35,191 nt of DNA from a virus, in IMG/VR virus record IMGVR_UViG_3300046743_000046, positions 1 through 35,191 of that record; one strand, written 5' to 3'. The notes under the pieces were generated by a model. It was not told the origin of the DNA. It did not search any database and was given only the letters and a program-made list of their open reading frames with translations. Shown piece by piece: positions 16,025-24,018 of this stretch. Both the position numbers and the translations under genes were made by a program. Within the stretch, counting starts at the first letter, position 1. Each line of letters begins with the position of its first letter.

Positions 16025-16981
16025 TTAGCTTACGTTGAGATCGAAAACGCCGCCGTGAGCTTTTTGCTGGGACACTTTGAGGCCCATTTCGCAGATCAGC
16101 ATTTTCTTTTCTGCGTCGCCTGTTTTGGCAAGATCGACCGCTTGGATCGGGCGCAGGTAGCAGACGGACGCGTACTCTGGATCGAGCAAGAATGCGTCAC
16201 GCTCACGCTGGAAGCGGTTTGGAACCACTGACAGTGTGCCGAAGTCTGACAGATAGACGTCAGCGGCGCCGATGATGGTTGTTGGGCCATCTGACGGTGC
16301 TTGGTAACGCTGTGCGGCGATACCGGCGAAGCCAGATACAACAGTCTTGTTGTAAGGGCCGACCATCAGCACGGATGGCTGACCGCCTTCGGTAAACGCT
16401 TTTTGCATTACGTCTTTGACCATTGCTTCGGTCAAGTCGCGCTGCGTGCCGTCGCCGCGGGCGTCGGAACCGTCTACTGCGGTTGGGTCTGTTCCGTCAC
16501 CAGCTTTGCTGGTGTTGGTCGCGATCCATGCGCCGAGACCGGCAGTGACGCGGGCTGTGCTTGAGTTGCCAGCAACTTTGGCTGCGTTGGCAGTCAAAAT
16601 CAGCTCGACGTCGCGCTTGAGCTCGGAGCCACGCTTTGCGAGCTGGTAGCTCACTTCGTCGTTGCGGCCGGCCAAGTCTTGGTTGCCCAAGTTGTCAGCC
16701 ACGATCATTGTGCGGCGCGCGATTTGCGAATAGTTGCCGACGCGAGAGGTGGAAGCTGTTGAATCAAAAGAAGAAACATCATCTCCGTCAAGCACTGGTA
16801 CATTCTGAGCACTTGCAAGCTCATCCGTCTGCCACTCAAAATATGTGTTGGACACATTTTCGGAGCCGATGTTTGATTGCAGAGGAACATCCTCTGGCGA
16901 AATATTCGCAATGATATTTGAAAGCTCTTCGCGAATGCCCTTCGCGTCGAACGAGGTGAACGTATTAGCTACGATTGCCAT
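16025..16981 (-). CDS. Major capsid protein (SU10 / DUF5309 type)
   Basis: A 318-residue HK97-fold-type capsid protein starting MAIVANTFTSFDAKGIREEL. AGGAG lies eight bases before the ATG at 16981. Recognised features of the SU10-like major capsid family are the N-terminal LSNIIANISPEDVPLQSNIG, followed by NTYFEWQTDEL, then RRTMIVADNLGNQDLAGRND in the spine-helix region, VLMVGPYNKTVVSGFAG in the A domain, and DFGTLSVVPNRFQRERDAFL near the C-terminus. It assembles the icosahedral shell around the scaffold encoded just upstream. The length is normal for the family. Confidence 0.85.
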   Translation of the reverse strand: MAIVANTFTSFDAKGIREELSNIIANISPEDVPLQSNIGSENVSNTYFEWQTDELASAQNVPVLDGDDVSSFDSTASTSRVGNYSQIARRTMIVADNLGNQDLAGRNDEVSYQLAKRGSELKRDVELILTANAAKVAGNSSTARVTAGLGAWIATNTSKAGDGTDPTAVDGSDARGDGTQRDLTEAMVKDVMQKAFTEGGQPSVLMVGPYNKTVVSGFAGIAAQRYQAPSDGPTTIIGAADVYLSDFGTLSVVPNRFQRERDAFLLDPEYASVCYLRPIQAVDLAKTGDAEKKMLICEMGLKVSQQKAHGGVFDLNVS

Positions 16982-16995
16982 TGTGTATTCTCCTA

Positions 16996-18009
16996 CTACA
17001 ATAAGGCTTTGATGGCAGCCGCTGCGTCACGCACGCGGCCGGTTTGCTGTACGCGCTGTTGCGCTTGTCGTGCACCACTCTTCGGTTTCGGTTGCGTGCC
17101 GCGTGACCCTGCCCGTAGCGTTTTGCCGCTTTTCGCTGGTTTAGGCTTGGCCTTTGCCTTATCAGCTCGAGTTGCTCCACGCGACTGTAACATTGCCAGT
17201 CTGGCCATTTTAACGACCATCGCGCTGTTCATTTCGTCAATGTCCTGCTCCGCAAAGCCGGATGTCAGAAGAAAGTCGCGAATTTGGCCAGCTTCTTCCG
17301 CTGCCACTTTTGCGTCTCTCCATTCGGGGATCAGGTCGGGGAGTATTTCCCGCTGCTGTTCCACGAACTGCGCCTTCGCTTGTTGCATTCTTTGTTGTTG
17401 CAACTCGTTCAATCGCGCCTGCTCTTGCGTCACAGCCTGCATCTGCATTTGCTTCTGCTCTAACTGTTTCCGCCACTGACGTTCAGCCTTCGCGGCCAAA
17501 GCGGGGTCCGTGTCATACAGAGTATCCCAATCTGGCTCGGCCTCTACCGATTGCTTCAACTGCTCCGCAATTTGCGGTAACAGCTCAGCATATTGTGCAC
17601 GTTCCCGGTCCAACTCAGACTGAACTGCGGAGACTTCTTTCGTCTTCTCAGCCAGCGCCTGCGTCTTGCGGGTGTAATCTCTCTGCCTCAGATAACCGTT
17701 TCGGGCTTCCTCGACCGTGATCTCCTCGCCATCCACTTCGACCGTAGCCGCGAGGATGTCGCCTTCTTGAGATTGGTCTTGGTCCTCGTCCTCGACTTCC
17801 TCGCCTTCAAGATCGTCGGCCTCTGCGTCAAAAGATTGCTCTTCGCCTGCGTCATCCGACATTTCGGCCTCTTCCACATATTCTGTGTCTTCGACCTGTA
17901 GCGCATCAGCCTCTGGAGCATTGTCCTCTTGCGAGGGTGCCATCATGGCGCTGATTGCATTTTGTGCTTGTGACAACCCAATCCCTTGCGGGGTGTTGTT
18001 ATCTGCCAT
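16996..18009 (-). CDS. Capsid scaffolding protein
   Basis: A 337-residue protein with AGGAG before its ATG. Residues ~28-85 are extremely acidic (EGEEVEDEDQDQSQEGD), residues ~105-225 are predicted coiled coil rich in Gln, Glu and Ala (ERQWRKQLEQKQMQMQAVTQ), and the C-terminal ~55 residues are Lys/Arg/Ala-rich (ADKAKAKPKPAKSGKTLRAG). This acidic-to-coiled-coil-to-basic design, and the position between portal and capsid, are typical of scaffolding proteins. They bind the capsid protein through their basic C-terminus and are removed from the prohead. No protease motif is seen. Confidence 0.8.
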   Translation of the reverse strand: MADNNTPQGIGLSQAQNAISAMMAPSQEDNAPEADALQVEDTEYVEEAEMSDDAGEEQSFDAEADDLEGEEVEDEDQDQSQEGDILAATVEVDGEEITVEEARNGYLRQRDYTRKTQALAEKTKEVSAVQSELDRERAQYAELLPQIAEQLKQSVEAEPDWDTLYDTDPALAAKAERQWRKQLEQKQMQMQAVTQEQARLNELQQQRMQQAKAQFVEQQREILPDLIPEWRDAKVAAEEAGQIRDFLLTSGFAEQDIDEMNSAMVVKMARLAMLQSRGATRADKAKAKPKPAKSGKTLRAGSRGTQPKPKSGARQAQQRVQQTGRVRDAAAAIKALL

Positions 18010-18030
18010 AGCTTATCTCCTATTATAGGC

Positions 18031-18273
18031 CTATTTTCTCTTTTTCTCAATAGACCCATTATCCACCATTGCGCGCAGCGTCTGGCGAACCATTTCCACG
18101 CCGCGCAGTTGCATGTAAACAGCCTCCCGGCTGTCCTTGTCATTGGGCGCAGTCGACTTAAACTCCGCCCAACAATTCTGCTCGATCTCGTCCATGAAGC
18201 GGTTGAGATCGGTGTCACCTAGAAGACGCTCAGCCTGACGACCGTCGTCGATGATTTGCTGTTTACTCTTCAC
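18031..18273 (-). CDS. Small protein between portal and scaffold
   Basis: An 80-residue helical protein with a GTG start at 18273 that follows AAGGAGG by six bases and overlaps the end of the portal gene by 11 bases. The pattern MKSKQQIIDDGRQAERLLGD, then LNRFMDEIEQNCWAEFKSTA and a basic C-terminus recurs in small proteins next to terminase or portal genes of many tailed phages, without a proven role. It may assist head assembly. Confidence 0.6.
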   Translation of the reverse strand: MKSKQQIIDDGRQAERLLGDTDLNRFMDEIEQNCWAEFKSTAPNDKDSREAVYMQLRGVEMVRQTLRAMVDNGSIEKKRK

Positions 18274-20386
18274 GCGCGGCCTCCTTAATCACGTCAACCT
18301 GCCCGCGCATGATCTCGCGATTGATTGCCAGCTCTGAGCGGATCTTTTCGACGTTAAGCTGCGTGCCATACTTCGCCTGCAACTCTTCCGCCTTCACGAA
18401 CAGCTCAGCCTCGAGCTCGTCGCGCTTGCGGTCGTCTTCCATGACCATGTTCTCGCGCTTGAGCTGCAACTCGGCCGCCTTCTTCTGCATGTCCGCTTGG
18501 ATCTGCTGGATCTGCACTTGGATGAGCTGCTCGTTGATGTCGGGCTTGTTGTCTGGCGGCGGCGGACGGAAGTCGGCCGGATCGTTCCAGAATTGCGACG
18601 TGTCCTTAAAGCCCGCCAGCTCTGTCATAGACTTGAGCGTGTTTGACAGCTTAGAAATGTCGGTCAGCGGGTTGACTTGACCCATTGTGGCCAGAGCCTC
18701 TTTCTGCATTTCACCAATTTGGCGCATCATCATCATGCGCTCGGTGTCAGTGCCACGTCCGAGGGCCACATTCACTGAGACGTCCATCTTGGCGTCCCAA
18801 GAGCGCGGGTCGATCTGAACGAACTTATTGCGCAGGCGAACCATGCGCGGCTGGTCTTGGTGCGTGGTGATCAGCTTCAAGATGATCTTGAATAAGTCTT
18901 TCATGCCGGTCTCGGCAAAGATCCGGGCGATCAACTCTATGTGCTGCTGTGCGGCCGCCACAGTGGCGTTTACAGCGCCGGCAGTGCTGCTCTGGAGTGC
19001 TGCTGCATCTAAACCCATAGACGCCTTAGAAACGCCTGTGCGGGCCTCCTTGACCTCGTCCATGTATTGCAGGACTGGGAACGCCTGCTGGCCGACGAAT
19101 GGCATCGATAAGACTTGGATCTGGCCTGCGGAACGCTGGCGAATGATCGAGCCCACTTCTGTCGACATTGCGTCATCCAAGTTGACCATGCCCTCGGTCA
19201 CAGCAATACGCGGGTGGATCGACATCGCCAAGCTGTCGAGCGTGTTGCGCATGACGTTTGACTTGATGCGCTGAATGTCCATGACCACGTCTGCAACGGA
19301 TAACCCGAAGAAGTCGTGCGCCTCTGGCTCTGGGCAGAATGAGCAGAACGGCGCCATGTCGATCGCCTCGTTGCGCAGAACTTTGTTTCCGTCGCCGGCG
19401 GTGCAGATCTTGCGTAGTTCAGCGACGCCGTCGCCGTCATAGTCCACGCGGATGTAGCTTTCTGTGTAGGCCACCTTGCGCATTGCGTCGTCGTTGCGCG
19501 CGTTCATCTCGTTGGTCAGGGCCGGGTTGCGTGTGCGGCGCTCGACGTTCGTGTTCATGTCGTCGTGGGCCGACGCTAGATTTTCAACGTCTTCTTCGGC
19601 GTAGCCCATCGACACCAGCTCGGAGACTGTGATGATGCGGCGGTGGCCGACGTATGACGCCTCTGATATCGACTTGGCCTCGCGAGAGATTAGAAACTCT
19701 TCCGGCGGAACCGCCTCGATCTGCACTCGGCCGTCTGGGCGCACATATTCGACTGTGACGTCGTGCACCATTGGCGGCATGATGAACTGGCCGGTCATGG
19801 GGTCGATCTGGGGCTCGCCGACAGTCTCAGACGACTGCACGGTGATCTCAGCGGCAGGGTCGGCGGCAATTGCTGCCAGAGCTGCGTCGTCGAGGCCAGT
19901 CATGTGGAAAGTCTCGACTTCAGTCTTGTCCTCCCAGAAACACTTGATGATCCCGACCTTGCGGATCAGCGCGTCCTTGAACGCGCTGTGCATCACGAGG
20001 AAGCCGTTGTTGTCGCGGTTCATCACAAAATTTGCGTAGTCTGTCGCCTGTTGCGCGTTCTCGACGTCCTCGGGGCCAGTCGGGATATATGACACGCTCT
20101 CGTCGGACCCGTGGAACACGCGCATCAGTGACGGCATGATCGCCTGTACGGTATCCCGTACGTCCATGCTGACGACTTGGCTGCGGCCCTCTTCCTCGTT
20201 GCCGAATGGCTCGCCGCGGTAGTATTTTGTCGCCAAGGCGCGATCCGGGCTGACATAGTTGTCGATGTAGTCTATGGCGTCTTCGATCTCACGACCGACG
20301 ATGCCCTGCAACTCGACTTCGTCCATAACTTCCGGGTTCAACATCGCCTCAAGCTCGGAGGCCATTTTATTTGCTTCATAGTCCAT
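18263..20386 (-). CDS. Portal protein (P22 type)
   Basis: A 707-residue protein whose length and motifs fit P22-like portals. It forms the 12-subunit ring at one capsid vertex through which DNA is packed and ejected. Visible family features include the N-terminal EIEDAIDYIDNYVSPDRALA followed by TKYYRGEPFGNEEEGRSQVV, the core segment RRIITVSELVSMGYAEEDVE, PFCSFCPEPEAHDFFGLSVA, and DIQRIKSNVMRNTLDSLAMS. The C-terminal ~110 residues are a long Gln/Lys/Glu-rich coiled coil, as in the P22 barrel. GAGG lies six bases before the ATG. It is followed by the small overlapping gene and the scaffold. Confidence 0.9.
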   Translation of the reverse strand: MDYEANKMASELEAMLNPEVMDEVELQGIVGREIEDAIDYIDNYVSPDRALATKYYRGEPFGNEEEGRSQVVSMDVRDTVQAIMPSLMRVFHGSDESVSYIPTGPEDVENAQQATDYANFVMNRDNNGFLVMHSAFKDALIRKVGIIKCFWEDKTEVETFHMTGLDDAALAAIAADPAAEITVQSSETVGEPQIDPMTGQFIMPPMVHDVTVEYVRPDGRVQIEAVPPEEFLISREAKSISEASYVGHRRIITVSELVSMGYAEEDVENLASAHDDMNTNVERRTRNPALTNEMNARNDDAMRKVAYTESYIRVDYDGDGVAELRKICTAGDGNKVLRNEAIDMAPFCSFCPEPEAHDFFGLSVADVVMDIQRIKSNVMRNTLDSLAMSIHPRIAVTEGMVNLDDAMSTEVGSIIRQRSAGQIQVLSMPFVGQQAFPVLQYMDEVKEARTGVSKASMGLDAAALQSSTAGAVNATVAAAQQHIELIARIFAETGMKDLFKIILKLITTHQDQPRMVRLRNKFVQIDPRSWDAKMDVSVNVALGRGTDTERMMMMRQIGEMQKEALATMGQVNPLTDISKLSNTLKSMTELAGFKDTSQFWNDPADFRPPPPDNKPDINEQLIQVQIQQIQADMQKKAAELQLKRENMVMEDDRKRDELEAELFVKAEELQAKYGTQLNVEKIRSELAINREIMRGQVDVIKEAAREE

Positions 20387-20395
20387 GTTTAGCCT

Positions 20396-22105
20396 CTAAT
20401 ATTGTTGTCTAGGGTCTTGCTGCGTCTGTATAGCCAAAAGCGGAGCGGCTGCTATAGGCGCTGCGAGCAAAGGTATTTTGCGACGGAACACTGAACGCGC
20501 CGCCTCTTCTGGAGTTATATCCAAAGCCTGAGCAGTGACACTGAGACGGTCGTCGAATATGTCTACCGGCGTCTTTCTTGCGCTGCCGAGATTAGTCTCA
20601 TCGCCAAATCCAAACCAGCCCATTGACTGCGCCTCCGCTGGAGATACGCCAAGTTTGGCCGCGGCGTCATGCCATATATCCGCGAACACTGGGTATTCAG
20701 TTTGCAGTTTGGTCGTACTACCCTTTGGCCCAGTCATTTGAGACGCCAGCGTGTCGTCGATCATATTAGGCGTCAGAACGCTTGGGTCTTTAGCGTATTG
20801 GTCTCGGAATTTAGGAAGAATAAATCCCTCTGGGACCAATCCGGGCTGCATCTCATTTAGCGTCATCAGAGTGCCGCGAATAGCGTGAGTGTCCATTGTG
20901 ACGCCACTCCGGTTACCGGACAGGTTCGCGCCAAAATTGGATGGCTTTGGGTTTCTTGCCACGTCCATTTCGCCAGTAGCGGCAACGTCGTCTAACAGGC
21001 CGCCGTGAATGCCGCCTTTGGCAGTCATCATTGGGTAGCCTTTTTCACTTATCCCCTTGGTGCCGTCGGGGCGTATTGTACCGGGGCCAACAACTTCGCG
21101 GAATGGTATGCCTTGATTGTCTTTCGCCATCACCAGTGTGGCGTTGCGCAGGTTTTCTTCAACCTTAGTCCGCGGGCTAGTCGCGGCCACGTTATTACTT
21201 AAATCACGCAGGTATGCCTGCGCCTCTGTGTCACTTAAACCAGCCTGACGCGCTGCTCGGTAAACTGGTCCATCGGTGTGATAGAAGTATCTAGTGTCCG
21301 CCTCTAGCTGACCCGTGGCACGAATGCGATCTGCCAAAGCGCTTGATATTTCCTCGCGCCTGTCAACCAGTATCCTTGCTCGGTCGCCTTTTGGTAGAGC
21401 CGCAGTCGGGTCTGGATTGCGAGGATATTTCAAAGATAAGTCTTCAAATGCACCGCTTGGGGCCGGCGTTTTATAATCTCTATCAAAAATTCCTGCGCCG
21501 CCGGGAGCTGGCTGGATGCGATCTTTTGGGCTGAACTCCATTTGAGCCGCGCGAGCTTCCAGTGCACTTAGAAGACTGGGGTCTTTTGTAGACGGGCCCC
21601 CATTGCTGCCGATGCCTCGACCAGCATCAAAAGGCGAGTATGTTTCTGGCCGCAGCCGGACATTCCCGAGCAGAGAGCCCATCGCATTCGGATCAACCTC
21701 TAAGCGACTGGCCATTTTAGCGCCTGATGTCAGTGCCTTAGCCCCAGGCCCGATACCCGGAACCACCGCCAGAGCTGCCAGTCGATCTTCCGCCAGAGCC
21801 TTATTGGCTGCCCGGAGCTGATCCGGTGACGCGTCGCGCGGCTCAACACCAAACATCTCCGACAACTTGTCGGCTGCGGTATAGGTCAAGCCCCGGCCAA
21901 CTGTCCCGGCGAAGTCTTTAACCGTGCCCACTGGGTCGGTGGCGACGCCGACTACGTCCTCGATCATGCCGCGCCCTATCTCCTTATTCGTGCCGACTGG
22001 GTCGCTCTGGAAGGAGCTCAGCAAGTTGTAGATGCCTCCGCCGGCGGTGCTCGCCATGTCGTAGGCGCCGCGAAGCTCAGGTGGGACGTAGTAACGTAGA
22101 TCCAT
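20396..22105 (-). CDS. DUF7178-like protein with DNA-glycosylase-like motif
   Basis: A 569-residue protein upstream of the portal gene. The ATG at 22105 overlaps the stop of the transglycosylase gene (TAATG). The N-terminal ~200 residues are low-complexity with short hydrophobic helices. The central part (about residues 235-420) has a conserved-looking pattern: RYFYHTDGPVYRAARQAGLS, NNVAATSPRTKVEENLRNAT, GGIHGGLLDDVAATGE, and KPSNFGANLSGNRSGVTMDT followed by HAIRGTL. The VTMDTHAIR segment resembles the catalytic VDTHxxR motif of helix-hairpin-helix (HhH-GPD) DNA glycosylases. A hydrophobic tail (RKIPLLAAPIAAAPLLAI) ends the protein. It may be a virion-carried DNA-active enzyme, but this is inference. 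Confidence 0.5.
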   Translation of the reverse strand: MDLRYYVPPELRGAYDMASTAGGGIYNLLSSFQSDPVGTNKEIGRGMIEDVVGVATDPVGTVKDFAGTVGRGLTYTAADKLSEMFGVEPRDASPDQLRAANKALAEDRLAALAVVPGIGPGAKALTSGAKMASRLEVDPNAMGSLLGNVRLRPETYSPFDAGRGIGSNGGPSTKDPSLLSALEARAAQMEFSPKDRIQPAPGGAGIFDRDYKTPAPSGAFEDLSLKYPRNPDPTAALPKGDRARILVDRREEISSALADRIRATGQLEADTRYFYHTDGPVYRAARQAGLSDTEAQAYLRDLSNNVAATSPRTKVEENLRNATLVMAKDNQGIPFREVVGPGTIRPDGTKGISEKGYPMMTAKGGIHGGLLDDVAATGEMDVARNPKPSNFGANLSGNRSGVTMDTHAIRGTLMTLNEMQPGLVPEGFILPKFRDQYAKDPSVLTPNMIDDTLASQMTGPKGSTTKLQTEYPVFADIWHDAAAKLGVSPAEAQSMGWFGFGDETNLGSARKTPVDIFDDRLSVTAQALDITPEEAARSVFRRKIPLLAAPIAAAPLLAIQTQQDPRQQY

Positions 22106-22665
22106 TATCCGAGTAATCCTCCGGGGCGTGCCTTCGGCCTTACGCTGCCGGGACGCATGCGTGGCGTCGGTGACACTGTGATGCCGTAGTTGTCGCCAGT
22201 CGCCTGATTGTAATATTGGCGCACATTACCAATGTAGTTTTGCGTCTCTGGCGGCAAGTTGTAATACTTGCCGTCGGCGTCTAGCATGCGACCGGGTCCG
22301 GCGTTATACGCACCCACCGCCTTGTCGATGTCGCCGTCGAAGCGCTCGATCATGGCTCGCATGTATGTCTCGGCGTAGGCGCGGTTGACCTCGGGGATGT
22401 CGAGCAGATCCTTCGCGGTCTGCTCGTTGCGCTCAAACTTCTGGCCGAACATTTCTTCAGCGATATCAAACACATCCCTCGCGCCCTGTGCCGCGTAGCC
22501 CGGCTTCATTGCAGCGCCGGGCACCACTTGCATCTGGCCGCGTGCGCCGCTTTTCGGGTTGACCAATGGGAGCGGCTTTGTGACCTCGTTTGGATCGTCG
22601 CGGTTTACGCTGCTCTCTTGGCGTTGGATGGCGTCGAGGAGGGATTGGAAGTTTAGGTCCGGCAT
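22105..22665 (-). CDS. Lytic transglycosylase (SLT domain)
   Basis: A 186-residue SLT-type murein transglycosylase. The catalytic glutamate is probably Glu17 in DAIQRQESSV. GARGQMQVVPGA (residues ~40-51) matches the GLMQ-type motif, and AVGAYNAGPGRM (~117-128) and YIGNVRQYY (~144-152) match the AYNAGPG and YVxxVxxxY motifs. There is no signal peptide, and the C-terminus is a Pro/Arg-rich tail. It lies in the virion block and overlaps both neighbours (TAATG), so it is more likely a virion-associated enzyme that opens the wall during DNA entry than the lysis endolysin. No separate endolysin was seen in the window. Confidence 0.8.
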   Translation of the reverse strand: MPDLNFQSLLDAIQRQESSVNRDDPNEVTKPLPLVNPKSGARGQMQVVPGAAMKPGYAAQGARDVFDIAEEMFGQKFERNEQTAKDLLDIPEVNRAYAETYMRAMIERFDGDIDKAVGAYNAGPGRMLDADGKYYNLPPETQNYIGNVRQYYNQATGDNYGITVSPTPRMRPGSVRPKARPGGLLG

Positions 22666-23573
22666 TAAAATTTCCCTGCGTTTAGTCGCTTTGAGACCTC
22701 AAACATGCGGCGGACAAAATCCTGCGGTATGTCGGGGCTATTGTATTGGCTTCCCTGCTCAGTTTGTAGCCACTGCTCTAGCGTCAAGTCTGCGACGTCC
22801 GGCGCGAGCTGGTCCTGTGCCGCCGTTGACGCCTCAAATGGGTTGTACGACGGGACGTATTTCCCGTCAGCAATTTGCGAGTATCCGGGGTTTAGAACTA
22901 TGTCCAAGTCATCCAGAGTGGCTCGCGGCGCCCTTGGGTCAAAACCAAATTTGTCTTCCTCGAAGCCGTAGCCGAGAAGCGGAGACGTCTGGACCGGTGG
23001 CGTTTGAGCGCCATACTGTGGCGTCGCTGCTACTTTCTGCACATTAGCGAGTGCCGCTAGAGGGCTTGAAGCCTGTGCCCGTGACATACTTCCCGGATTG
23101 GCGGATTGCGGTGTCTGCGATGCCGAAATCATTGCGTTAACCTTGCTGGGGTCGTAGGCGCCGCTGCCGCTCTGGGTGTTCATGGTGTATGGCTGATTGC
23201 CAGTTGCGCGCTGAATGCCTCGGAGTATTCCAACGCCGGGGATAAAATTCGTTAAAAAGCGCTGAGGCGTCATGGGCTGGTCGCCGAGGCGGCTGCCTCC
23301 GCCAAAAAAGCTGAGTAGGCCGCCGGCCTGTGGATTGCGGAACGAGCTGCGTGGACGGTCGCCGGATCCGTTGTTCTGAGCGGCCGTGTTGGGCATGTTT
23401 CTCGCCAGAGAGTTGCTATACGCGTTTTGGTACATGGCGTTGTAGATGTTGCCGCCGGGGTCGTCGTGCTGCGATGCCACTTGATGCGCCTGATTGGCGG
23501 CGGTCATCTGATGGTATTCTTCACTCTTTGGGATCTTGCCGGTCAGCATTCCCCAACTTGTTTTGAAATCCAT
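22665..23573 (-). CDS. Unknown protein at the head of the virion block
   Basis: A 302-residue protein starting MDFKTSWGMLTGKIPKSEEY. The ATG at 23573 was chosen because GAGG lies ten bases upstream, while an in-frame ATG at 23606 has none. It is rich in Gln, Asn, Ser and Pro and appears flexible (NMPNTAAQNNGSGDRPRSSF), with a Gly/Phe-rich part (GGLLSFFGGGSRLGDQPMTP) and an ordered C-terminal ~40 residues (DVADLTLEQWLQTEQGSQYN; RRMFEVSKRLN). It is probably a virion or internal protein by position. Its leader contains the three back-to-back hairpins at 23634-23705. No family recognised. Confidence 0.55.
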   Translation of the reverse strand: MDFKTSWGMLTGKIPKSEEYHQMTAANQAHQVASQHDDPGGNIYNAMYQNAYSNSLARNMPNTAAQNNGSGDRPRSSFRNPQAGGLLSFFGGGSRLGDQPMTPQRFLTNFIPGVGILRGIQRATGNQPYTMNTQSGSGAYDPSKVNAMISASQTPQSANPGSMSRAQASSPLAALANVQKVAATPQYGAQTPPVQTSPLLGYGFEEDKFGFDPRAPRATLDDLDIVLNPGYSQIADGKYVPSYNPFEASTAAQDQLAPDVADLTLEQWLQTEQGSQYNSPDIPQDFVRRMFEVSKRLNAGKF

Positions 23574-23633
23574 GTGACCCCGTCCTCTCGTCAGCCTTCC
23601 CCACATAATACACGCAAACCACTTTTAACGTAA

Positions 23634-23705
23634 CCCCGCGCGCTCATGGGAGGATGGACGCGCGGGGGAGCCAAAAGCTCAGCGGCCGGGTGGGAGGTAG
23701 CCGCT
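23634..23705 (-). ncRNA. Three contiguous hairpins, candidate structured RNA
   Basis: Three stems follow each other with no gap. CCCCGCGCG (23634-23642) pairs with CGCGCGGGG (23659-23667), GAGC (23668-23671) with GCTC (23677-23680), and AGCGGC (23681-23686) with GCCGCT (23700-23705). On the minus strand both large loops contain CCTCCC, the complement of a ribosome-binding site. On the plus strand they contain GGGAGG. The element lies in the 250-base gap 23574-23823 and would form part of the leader of the leftward virion gene, or a separate small RNA. No U-run terminator follows. Strand choice is uncertain. Confidence 0.35.
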
Positions 23706-23777
23706 AACAAGGGCATGATAACAAAAATTTGTGGGGGAGGCCAGTTTTTTGCATTTTATAGCTTGTAATGGGTAGGC

Positions 23778-23796
23778 GTTAACATTAGGTTAACAG
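23778..23796 (+). promoter_or_regulatory. Tandem GTTAAC operator, copy 2 (divergent gap)
   Basis: GTTAAC at 23778-23783 and again at 23789-23794, an exact 11-base spacing, followed by AG. It lies 30 bases before the rightward start at 23824 and about 205 bases from the leftward start at 23573. This is the best-matching of the three copies. Its first 12 bases (GTTAACATTAGG) also occur as a lone half-site on the minus strand at 26885-26874. Confidence 0.6.
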
Positions 23797-23823
23797 TATA
23801 GACAGAAACAAAGGAGAACGGAC

Positions 23824-24018
23824 ATGCACAACAACACACCAAAAAACACGCGGGAAGCCGTCGAGCTGGGCTTGTACCTCGCAATCACCGCCGACACCGA
23901 AGAGAAGTCGTCGGACGCGCTACAGCTCGCCAAGGAGCTGGCTCTGGGGCTTAACTACGCGGAGGTGCAGACCGCCAAGCGAAACGTCGCGGCGCGGATC
24001 AAGCAAGAGAACGCCTAA
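23824..24018 (+). CDS. Small conserved phage protein
   Basis: A 64-residue helical protein starting MHNNTPKNTREAVELGLYLA, with AAGGAG upstream. The pattern AVELGLYLAITADTEEKSSD, then ALQLAKELALGLNYAEVQTA, resembles small proteins seen in many marine phages beside the terminase. Their role is unknown. It is an isolated rightward gene whose stop overlaps, tail to tail, the stop of the leftward large terminase. No terminator separates them. Its promoter region carries the tandem GTTAAC operator. Confidence 0.7.
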   Translation: MHNNTPKNTREAVELGLYLAITADTEEKSSDALQLAKELALGLNYAEVQTAKRNVAARIKQENA

